A stretch of 64,000 nt of DNA from Flammulina velutipes. Lineage: Eukaryota; Basidiomycota; Agaricomycetes; Agaricales; Physalacriaceae. Both the position numbers and the translations under genes were made by a program. Where the stretch lies: assembly GCA_011800155.1 (NCBI GenBank), contig CM022370.1, forward strand, positions 3,224,001-3,288,000. The letters run 5' to 3'. Under the pieces are notes generated by a model. It made no database searches. It saw only the letters and a list, made by a program, of their open reading frames with translations, and was not told the DNA's origin. Below are positions 55,862 through 64,000 of this stretch, piece by piece (position 1 is the stretch's first letter; the number at the start of each line of letters is the position of its first letter).

Positions 55862-57227
55862 ATGCACGCAATTCAAGTATGTCTCTTTTCTATGTTTCTG
55901 AGCGGGTATTGATCGTTTTATCAGCAACAACTATTCGCTGTCAGGGAATATTTGAGCCCAGTAAGTGCTATCAACCGCCCACTCAGGACGAGATAATAAT
56001 CGGTAATTGCAGGTCCTGAAAGAGAGTAAATTCAAGGAGCATGGTCGCATAACTCCGGGTGCGTGAAGAATCCTCTGTAATCTACAGGCCGACTCTTATG
56101 CTCTCCAGAGGAATTCGTTGCCGCCGGCGACTTCTTGTCGTACAAGTTTCCCGTCTGGACATGGTGCGTGACCATCCTTTCGTCAATGCCACATTGCTAA
56201 ATCTCTACGACAGGGAGAAGGGTGATGCGTCTAAGGCAAGGGAATATCTACCAGCCGACAAACAATATCTTGTCACCCGTGGAGTACCATGCCTCCGTCG
56301 CGCGACCGCCCTTGCATACACAGATGCGGATGAGGATGCCGAACGCCTGCTTTCTTTTGGAGATTCTTTCGCCTCTGGAGACGAAAAGGACGAATGGGTT
56401 GAAACTCATGCCGGCAGAAAGTCGAACACAGACCACCTCGCCAACGCAGGGGACATCGATGATATTCCCGATCTGGACGCCAACGATGCGAGCACTGGGA
56501 TGGCCGGACTATCTTTGGACCCCAAGGAAGAAATCCCAGACATGGACGATATTCCAGACATGGAGGAAGACGATCTGGAGGCAGGAGACGAGGCCACAGC
56601 GTCCACTAAACCAGCGACGGTGATAGATGCGAGGTACGCTCATCTAATCTCCTATACTGAATCTAAACCCACCATTCAATAGCCAAGTCGAAGTCGCACA
56701 AGGCAACCTTCTTCAAGTGCGCACGTACGATGTTATGATCACCTACGACAAATATTACCAGACACCGCGTATCTGGCTTCTTGGCTACGATGAGGTACTT
56801 GTGCAGCTGATTGACAACCTATCGGAACGCGTTCTGACCCATAAACTAGAACCGTACTCCACTCATCCCTGCTCAAGTGTTCCAAGACGTATCGGCTGAT
56901 CACGCTCTGAAGACTGTCACCATTGAAGCCTTCCCTCACTCGACGTCTCTTCAGGCGGCGTCCGTGCACCCATGCAAACATGCCAGCGTAATGAAGAAAG
57001 TCATCGAGCGCATGAACAGCAGCGTAGTAGCCGAGCAACTGGCCCAACAGAAGTCTTCCAAAGACAAGAAGAAATGGTTCGGGAGAAAGTCAGCTGGCAG
57101 CACGAAGGACGCCAACGAAGACGAAGAGGTGGAGGGCATGAGGGTTGACTTCTACCTCGTCGTGTTTCTGAAGTTTATTGCGTCCATCGTCCCAACGATC
57201 GAGGTCGACTCGACAACCTCTTTCTAG
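55862..57227 (+). CDS. ATG3: Autophagy E2-like conjugating enzyme Atg3
   Basis: Seven exons: 55862-55876, 55925-55960, 56013-56058, 56109-56163, 56214-56633, 56683-56794, 56850-57227; 353 residues. Start context is CACCATGC. Family signatures: [31 protein letters not shown] at the N-terminus, CLRRA, the long acidic flexible region (about residues 100-195, with DIPDMEEDD), [43 protein letters not shown] and the catalytic [11 protein letters not shown], followed by [20 protein letters not shown]. The Cys in HPC forms the thioester with Atg8, received from Atg7, before transfer to phosphatidylethanolamine. Exon 1 codes for only five residues. All key residues are present. Confidence 0.95.
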
Positions 57228-57440
57228 AAGACAAATTGGGGATTTACAGGGAGGAAGGCTATACGAATGATCTGTTGTACACTAGATAATTGTAGAATAC
57301 CCCAGGCAAGTTACGAGTACATCGAATGAACGTGCTTCAGTCGAGTCATCGATAGGTTGGAGAATTAAACAGATTTGTTAAAGAGGTATAAAAAAAGGAA
57401 CGTGAAAGATAGATACTGTTAGATAGCAAACGACGAGTCC

Positions 57441-59457
57441 CTATAACTTGAAACCTCCTGCCAATCCCATAACATCCTCTGGATCTACAGCAGCTTTGAT
57501 GGCCTTTAACCTGGGAATGTTACCACCGTACATCATCTCAAGTGGGGTATCGTAGAGAGCGTAATTGGGATAGACCGCAGCGTCGCCAACACTTGCCTGA
57601 CCATCTGCCACTGCAACCTTGCGCAGATGTTCAGCACTCTTCCGGATGGCATCTTCGAAAAGATCATCCGATATCGAGAGGAGCCACGCGTAGTAGATAT
57701 TGAGGGGCAAGTAGCTCACAGATCGGGTCGGGGGATATGCAGTAGCTTCTGTGCTGTAGGATAGAATGTCGGGATGGAAGGGTTCCACATCATAAGAGAT
57801 GAAGGCACCAGAAGCCAAGCTGAGCCTCGAGCCCCAGAACTATGGCAGGATCAGTTTGACGAAATAAGCACCACCTGGAGAGACTGCTTACTATGGTTTC
57901 GTTAACGACCGCGTCAATCATAGTGGGGGAATTTGCTATGAGCGGAACGGAATTGAACAAGCCTCTGCAAGAATGATGAGAATGATGGTATTAGCCCCAG
58001 ATATCCTGATGCTCACCGAGTGCCTGCAGTCGCGTTTGCCGGAGAAGCAAGTACCAATGACAGGAAACTACGCGTCTCGACATCCTTGGTGAGGTGGTGT
58101 ATATTCAAGAAATCGTCGAAGATTCCCGCTGGTGGCGTTGGCCCATCATAGAATAACAGTTGGGACACTCCAGGCTGAGGAGGAAAATAATTTAGGAAAA
58201 CTTAACATGTGGGTGGCAAATATTAATGCTTACCTGACCGAGGAGGAAGTTGTACGTTGTGATAATGCCGGCCTTGGGATCAGTGACATCGCTTGAGAAC
58301 TTTGCAGTTGCTGCGTTCACTTCATCGAGGTGTAGACCAGTGTATGTAATCAGACCGCCCTGAGACGTGAGGAATTAGTGAGTTGCTGAGAAGCTCTAGT
58401 CTCGTACATACCCATACTTGGCCTTGTGGGAATGTCTTCAGCGTGAAGCGTGTTACAATACCCTCCGGACCACGACTTAGTTAGGGTCGCATAAATTAAA
58501 AGGAAGCAGCTCACAAAATTGTTTAAACCACCCTATAAGAAGCCTCAAGTTAGGTCGAGACTCGAAATAATAATCTTTCGGCCACAACTCACCTTGAGAG
58601 CAAAGAATAAATCTGCATCCGAGTCTCCCGTAACATTTACGATGTCCCCATTCGGCTTGACGAGCTCAAAAGCAGTAACAGTATCGACAGTTAATCCATG
58701 CTGGTTCGTTAACCAAGAGTAACCTGTCAAGAACAATGTACATCAGTGATCAGCATATTTTCCGAAGTCAATGACCGAGACGGCAGAACCAGAAATGCCG
58801 TACGTACGTACCTCCTCCGAGAGTGAAACCTGCAACACCTACACCCGTAACCCTGCCGCCTACGACATTTACGCCATGCTCTTCCAGTCGGGAGTAGACC
58901 GTATCCCAGATGAGACCGGCGCCAATGACCGCACTCTGCGAAGCCTCGTCGTAATTAACGTCTGCAAAACGGTACATCGCAATCTGTACGCCTTCGGTCG
59001 ATGAAAAGCCTGGATTGGACGCATGTCCACCGCCTCTGACCTACCAGATATCGTAAGGGCCAGCCAGGCAGGAAAGGGATGCGAGGGATACACACTGCAA
59101 AGGGCGTTCTGGTACTGCCTAGGATAGTGAGCTGTGAATGGGGTAAGAATTGGAGACAACGATTGAGCGAGGAGACAACGTACGATGGTGGCCACATCTT
59201 CAGCAGTTCCAGGCTCTACACTACACAAGGATAGCTGCGAGCTCGAGGTAGCCCAATGATAATTGTCTCGGGTATATCCCACAGATCCTGAGGCGCGTTC
59301 GTAACGCTGAATTCTTGAGTGAAGGAGGCTTACCAGGATAATAGACATCACTCTCGTTAGAAATAGCAGCGTCGATAGTCTGGCAGATCTTCGGCAAGCC
59401 GGCCCAAGTGGGCGCCACAGAAAGTGCCAGTCCTAGAAAGAGAGAGGCAGAGAGCAT
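57441..59457 (-). CDS. Secreted BBE-like FAD-linked oxidoreductase
   Basis: Eleven exons (minus): 59457-59334, 59287-59184, 59131-59096, 59040-58812, 58723-58593, 58532-58515, 58462-58412, 58359-58234, 58174-58017, 57964-57892, 57839-57441; 482 residues. A signal peptide (MLSASLFLGLALSVAPTWAG) precedes the FAD-binding 4 domain: TPFAVRGGGHASNPGFSS, where the His (about residue 94) is the usual covalent FAD site, AVIGAGLIWDTVYSRLEEHG, GGRVTGVGVAGFTLGGGYSWLTNQHG, NNFGIVTRFTLKT. The BBE-type C-terminus ends VYPNYALYDTPLEMMYGGNIPRLKAIKAAVDPEDVMG. Such enzymes oxidise sugars, alcohols or secondary metabolites and make H2O2. One exon is 18 nt. A TATA box lies 46 bp upstream of the ATG. Confidence 0.88.
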
Positions 59458-59917
59458 TCTGTGAGCAGAAAAGAGGGTGCCCGTCTCTCCTTTCTGCCAG
59501 CTCTTTTATAGGACGATCGCCAACTGTTTCCGCTTATACTGTAGTTTGACATGATGAGTAGATGTACCGTGCACGTCCCTAGACGGAAATGACGAGATAC
59601 CAAGGCCGAGAATGGCGCCGTTCTGCAGAATTTTTTGCATACCGAGTTTGTTGCGTATCTTCTCTCCTTAATATTCCCACTGCCAATTGAATCCGGGTGG
59701 TATGTTGGTCGCAGTTGCTACTGTGTCGTCAGTGGAAAGAGAATGAACGCCCGGCTGACAAGAGTCAAAAATTCAACCTGTCAATAGTTAATGTCCCTTG
59801 CCTGTAACTTTCGTGGGCGCCGTTCCAGACAGCGACTAGCCTATGCTCAAGTGATGCTCCTACTCGCTGAGGGTCAGTTCAATTGATAGCATGCGATAAT
59901 GACAGGGAAAATCTATC
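59458..59917. other. Intergenic region, promoter of the BBE-like gene
   Basis: 460 bp between the BBE-like start and the SDR stop codon. Apart from the TATA box at 59503-59510 I see no feature. Confidence 0.5.
59503..59510 (-). promoter_or_regulatory. TATA box (TATAAAAG) of the BBE-like oxidase gene
   Basis: TATAAAAG on the minus strand, about 46 bp upstream of the ATG at 59457; the best-matching TATA box in the window. Confidence 0.6.
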
Positions 59918-61261
59918 CTAAGACTGGTAAGTCTTCAAAATGAAACCAACAACTCCGACCATGACTGTCACGGCCAGGACGGACTTGAGGTGAAGAAGTC
60001 GTGCCAAGTCTTTCAGAATCCGAGAGTAGTAGACTATGCCGTCCAAACCCCTGCGAAAAGAATTAGCGGTGAGCACACAGGTCGCCACAACAACTGACCC
60101 TTGAATCGCGTTGATGCGTAAGTCCATAGCGTGATAAACACCGAACTTGAAATCTTCTTTCGGTACCACCACGACTGGACCGTCGTTCAAGAGCATCCAT
60201 GCGCTCCCGTTAGTAGTAACGTCTGGGTCAGTCGCAGAGTAGAAGATGGCAGCAGCCACTCGAGCTACTGGTGTAAGAGGGACCCCGGCCAAAAAGAATT
60301 TTACAGGAAGAGGGACTATAGCAGTATCCACGAAGAAAGGGTGGACCACGGAGATGCGAATGCCTTGGGTTTCCAGATGTGGATGGAGGGATCGCATAAT
60401 TCCGAGAACGGCGTGTTTTGAGGCAGTATATAGAGGGCCAAGTGGGATGCCTTTCCATGATGCTATCATACATTTAGCGCGATATATATACTTGAGACCG
60501 AGATACTCACATATTGAACCCATCAAAACTATTGACTTGAGTGTTGGTGGCTGATCCCCTTTGATCACGTACGACGAGCCGTCCTTCGTTAGATAGTGCT
60601 GGGCCAGATGAACAGCTATGATGGGTTGGCCTTCAATAAAGAAGTTTATCGACCCAGCGTGAGGACTCACTGTACAGCAGTCCGATGACATTGATATCAA
60701 TCGTTGCGGTATTTGGCTTCTGAAGACGTCCTTGCTTGTCGAAAGATGGAACAACGAATTGTCCAATTTCCGAGACACCAGCATTTGCAACCTGGATATG
60801 TTAAAATTCTCCTATGCATTTCGGAGAAATAGAAACTTACCACAACATCCACAGTCCCGTATTCATTGATAGCGTGTTCGAAGAGGTCAACAAGGTCGTC
60901 CCACACCGTCACGTCGCATGATTTGCAAGTAGCCTCTCTGTCTTCCAGGATGAAGAAGTGCGCGACAAACTTGGCACTAAAACTTACCTCCCAGATTTGA
61001 GTATTTCGTTGACAGTCTCCTGCGCGCCTGATATATTCTTGTCACCGATCACCAACTTTCCTCTACATAAATTGAATTGAGCATGAAGTTCAAACGAGGC
61101 CCGACCACGTACCCATGCTCAGAAAACCTCAGCGCGGCCTCTTTGCCAATGCCAGCGGCGGCTCCAGTAATGAGGACAACTTTGCCTTTCACACGTTCCC
61201 CGTGGTTGAAGAGGTTATCATCCTGGATAGGTCTGAAAGTAAATTCCTCAGAGGTCGCCAT
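59918..61261 (-). CDS. Short-chain dehydrogenase/reductase with C-terminal membrane anchor
   Basis: Seven exons (minus): 61261-61113, 61062-60988, 60937-60841, 60791-60671, 60615-60511, 60462-60099, 60050-59918; 347 residues. Rossmann signature VVLITGAAAGIGKEAA with TGxxxGIG at about residues 32-39; VANAG at about 109; catalytic YTASK (Tyr about 195, Lys about 199) with a Ser in SIVLMGS. After HPFFVDTAIVP the substrate region continues to about residue 290, and a hydrophobic C-terminal helix (SVLAVTVMVGVVGFIL) suggests anchoring to a membrane such as the ER. Substrate is unknown; 15-hydroxyprostaglandin dehydrogenase-like or steroid/retinol-type SDRs have a similar form. It lies in the same orientation upstream of the BBE-like oxidase. 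Confidence 0.87.
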
Positions 61262-61665
61262 GGGGTGTTGGATAGAGTCAAGACTTGAGGCGGTTCACAT
61301 CAGGTTCATTTGAATGGACGGACTCGATAGGAGGACGTGAACAGCATTGCCCACGGGTCGGGCCGGCATCGTCCCCGATTCAAAGTTTACTGTGCGTCGG
61401 TGAGGACTTTCTAAAATTCTAGGTCAAGCTGCTAAATATAAACTACATGCATACGCCGCACTTCATGCACTCAGATGAATTTTACGGGGCACGCGAAAGT
61501 ATCACCATGCAGAACCAGGTAGGAGCACACTAGTGTGACGTAGCTCAGTCCTGTGACGTGACACTTTCCATCGTGAACCTACTATAACATTCCTGGTACT
61601 TTTGTGTCCCCAGAAAATATACTTGAATACTTTAGTCGATGTGTATGGGTAATATTCACATATAC
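61262..61665. other. Intergenic region, promoter of the SDR gene
   Basis: 404 bp between the SDR start codon and the left end of the inverted-repeat element. No other gene is visible. Confidence 0.5.
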
Positions 61666-62660
61666 TACTATCCTATGCCCGGGTATGGTTTTTCACCCTG
61701 ATGTGGTTATTTAATTAGTGTAGCCTCAACGAGTACTGGTATCGACTTCGGTCTCTTTGTGAATTCAAAGTACTATTAGTGCTCTATAACAAGTTCAAAT
61801 ATCTAAGGAAACGGGAAAGATGAAGCTCTTCCAGCGCGCGATGAAGGTGATCATGGATTGATGGGGCACCTTTCCAGCTTTATATCTTGGGAACGACGTC
61901 CAGTAAAAATCTGGGACTCTCAGTACCGATAGAAGATAAGCATACAATGGTACTTCCCTCATAATCTGAAGAAACAACCTGCGGTTGAGCTATGTAGACA
62001 CCAAAAGGTGCTCGAAGAGCCTCTTGGTCACACTGTGTCACGAATTGCCGTTTGCGCCAGTGATGCTACTGATGCCGCAATCGGACAGGAAAATCTTCAA
62101 CGCAAGGATCAACACAAATTACTTTTATTTTGCATGGGAATCAATGGTGTCCATCAAGATAAGCATGAGGTAGAAAAAAACCGTAGCAACGTAAGATTTT
62201 GAACGAAGTTGACGAGTCAATGATAAGGCAAATCACTGACATCACACATAATGCCGCAGCGGCTGTTTGCCGGAAATCGGCATTTCAGGGTTTGTCACGC
62301 TGAGACGCATTTGAGCACCTTTTGGTGTCTACATAGCTCAACCGCAGGTTGTTTCTTCAGATTATGAGGGAAGTACCATTGTATGCATATCTTCTATCGG
62401 TACTGAGAGTCCCAGATTTTTACTGGACGTCGTTCCCAAGATATAAGGCTGGAAAGGTGCCCCATCAATCCATGATCACCTTCATCGCGCGCTGGAAGAG
62501 CTTCATCTTTCCCGTTTCCTTAGATATTTGAACTTGTTATAGAGCACTAATAGTACTTTGAATTCACAAAAAGACCGAAGTCGATACCAGTACTCGTTGA
62601 GGCTACACTAATTAAATAACCACATCAGGGTGAAAAACCATACCCGGGCATAGGATAGTA
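61666..62660. mobile_element. 995-bp element made of two 348-bp inverted arms around a 299-bp core
   Basis: The left arm (61666-62013) and right arm (62313-62660) are exact reverse complements apart from three substitutions (left-arm positions 61755, 61879 and 61939), about 99% identity. The ends read TACTATCC...GGATAGTA. The flanks ACATATAC (left) and ACATCCAC (right) match at 6 of 8 positions and may be a degraded target-site duplication; alternatively the outermost TA on each side is the duplication, since TA is palindromic. The core has no transposase-like frame. A 60-codon frame occurs once in each arm with identical translation, but only because the arms are copies. The structure fits a long-TIR MITE or foldback-type element, recently inserted or homogenised. 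A transcript through it would form a 348-bp hairpin. Confidence 0.8.
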
Positions 62661-62959
62661 ACATCCACAGATTTTTGGGAAGTGTTCCAAGGCCCCCATC
62701 CGGGATCCCTGGTCGTTCATCAAAGATCAATGTCGACCACCGTACCGTAATTTTATCCATTTATCATCTGCAAATCCACAGTTTAGCGCACAACTTGGGG
62801 AGAACGGTGAGAATTTACGCAACGTCTCACCCGCTGCAAAACCTCGGATCTTTTCATATTGTAACAGCACCGGTAAGGTAAGGTAAGACCCTCTACATTC
62901 ACATACAACGCCTGATTACATGTGTAATAATTCAGTATAGAACAGATAAGTGATGGTCA

Positions 62960-64000
62960 TCATCTTTCCTTGTACACACTCGCTCCCTTTCCCCACTGGT
63001 GTCTCGCCCCGTTTCCTCTACCTCCCTTCTCAGAGCCCCAGTCTTCCCTAACACCCCATACATGATCCTCCTTCATTCTCGGGGCGAACTCGTTCGCCCT
63101 GATACTCCCAAAAGCTCCAGAACCCACAACGACATCAGAGGATCTCTCCCACTTCCGTATCTTCGCAGGAAGAGGCTCCCATTTGCCATGGTATCCAGCA
63201 CTGGTCATCTCCACAAGCCGAGAATGAGCGCGCTTGAACGCGAACTGTTCGTCTTTACCTGAATATCATTAACCTTGGGGATACATATCTTGAGAGATAA
63301 CATACCTGAGAAAATGGAAAGGGTTTCCAAAGGCATTGGACTATCCCTCTGGACGTCGGGAGCTACATTTTTGCCTGCCGACCCATCGTACGAGAGGATG
63401 TTTGGCCTATATCCCTCCGCACCATCTGAGACACTAACGCTCTCCTGGAAGATGCTGTCAAGATGTTCTATCGCTCGAGTGTCGGCGTCTTCTACGAAAA
63501 GGTCGTCCAACGAATTCTGGGCAAGACAAACGACACGACATCTGGCTTCGTATAACGCGTCCACGAGGCTAATAAATCGTCGGGCCTGGTTCTTGGAAGA
63601 CGGCAGGCGAATGACTGGAATGTCCGAGATGATAACGGTACTGAACGTAGAAGAGACTGTCAGATAGTCAGCCGGACCCAAAGATTCTTCGCAAAGTTGG
63701 TCGAAGCTAAATGAACAGACGTGGCCCAGGGAAGAAACCTTTGGGACGAAAAGCTGACGCCCGAACACAGGAAGACTAGAAGGAGACCAGTCTGTGGATA
63801 GTTTCTGGATCAGCCTTCAGACGAGATCTCAAAGTCGTATGAGCTTACTTACCGTCATGTAACAACTCGTCAACGACGGCTTGGAACTCCTCTACCTGGT
63901 GGGGTAAAAACCACGTCTTGGCGCCTGTGGTCATCCCCGCAAGAATGCGATAATCCTTCACTTCTTCAACCGCCGAGGAACCCAGCTCGACAACAGGACA
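62960..64000 (-). CDS. AFG1: AFG1-like mitochondrial AAA-type ATPase (C-terminal part; N-terminus beyond the window)
   Basis: Three exons in view (minus): from the window edge 64000 to 63853, 63794-63306, 63258-62960; about 312 residues of the C-terminal half. Recognisable family segments are DYRILAGM...KTWFLP, LPVFGRQLFVP, FSFDQLCEESLGPADYLTVSSTFSTVIISDIP, RRFISLVDALYEARCRVVCLA (region of the Walker B/sensor side of the P-loop fold) and DEQFAFKRAHSRLVEMTS. The Walker A motif would lie in the missing N-terminal part. Afg1/LACE1 proteins sit at the inner mitochondrial membrane and promote turnover of respiratory-chain subunits. The C-terminal extension after YHGKWEPLP is about 65 residues, Gly/Arg-rich, and longer than in yeast. 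Confidence 0.88.

Noticed and set aside
61795..62531. Two identical 60-codon frames, one in each arm of the inverted repeat
   Set aside because: They are identical only because the arms are copies. The translation has no known motif, and the arm differences do not show clear coding constraint with so few sites.
1..64000. CRISPR arrays, rRNA genes, bacterial operons, riboswitches
   Set aside because: None seen. The intron structure shows a eukaryotic nuclear genome, and no regularly spaced repeat array or rRNA sequence was noticed.

Overview
This window looks like nuclear DNA of a mushroom-forming basidiomycete (Agaricomycetes). The evidence is: dense protein genes split by many short introns (about 45-65 bp, usually GT..AG with a CTAAC-like branch site); protein types typical of that group (basidiomycete F-box proteins, an alpha-arrestin, a DUF6699-like protein, a CCCH/RING-IBR-RING protein, a BBE-like FAD oxidase); and two RNA polymerase III-type loci, of which one is a clear intron-containing tRNA-Met. 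There is no operon structure. Genes face both ways and many start sites are paired head to head. All exon models were built by hand from splice signals, reading phase and family motifs.

Layout. 1-7 kb: a tRNA-like sequence, a secreted Pro-rich protein with an internal duplication, a HAD phosphatase, an Abp1-type actin-binding protein and an F-box protein. 7-24 kb: a four-helix membrane protein of unknown role, a mitochondrial-type cyclophilin, ZPR1, an alpha-arrestin, a DUF6699-like protein, a DHA14-type drug efflux carrier, peptidyl-tRNA hydrolase and a PAQR receptor with a long N-terminal extension. 24-32 kb: a secreted GH92 alpha-mannosidase in 17 exons, then a 1271-residue protein with a membrane N-terminus, a long Ser-Glu-Ala-Pro repeat and an Smr-like C-terminus. 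32-39 kb: gene-poor DNA holding two small divergent paralogous genes and a sugar transporter. 39-55 kb: a coiled-coil protein, a WDR59/Mtc5 (SEA/GATOR2) homologue, a four-CCCH RBR ubiquitin ligase, tRNA-Met, a membrane-anchored glutaredoxin, a GPALPP/DUF3752 protein, a GNAT acetyltransferase, a small membrane ORF and a second F-box protein. 55-64 kb: a divergent pterin dehydratase-like gene and ATG3 that start only 56 bp apart, a BBE-like oxidase, an SDR, a 995-bp element made of two near-perfect inverted 348-bp arms, and the C-terminal part of an AFG1-type mitochondrial ATPase cut by the window edge.

Most genes are housekeeping. Possible links are TORC1/autophagy (WDR59, ATG3), ubiquitin-dependent turnover (two F-box proteins, RBR ligase, alpha-arrestin with a PPxY motif) and an adjacent oxidase/reductase pair (57.4-61.3 kb), but nothing in the sequence proves that these neighbours act together. 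I did not find a complete new multi-gene system. The best candidates for novelty are the 995-bp palindromic element, the pair of small paralogous genes at 33.6-35.0 kb, and the Smr-like and RBR domain combinations.
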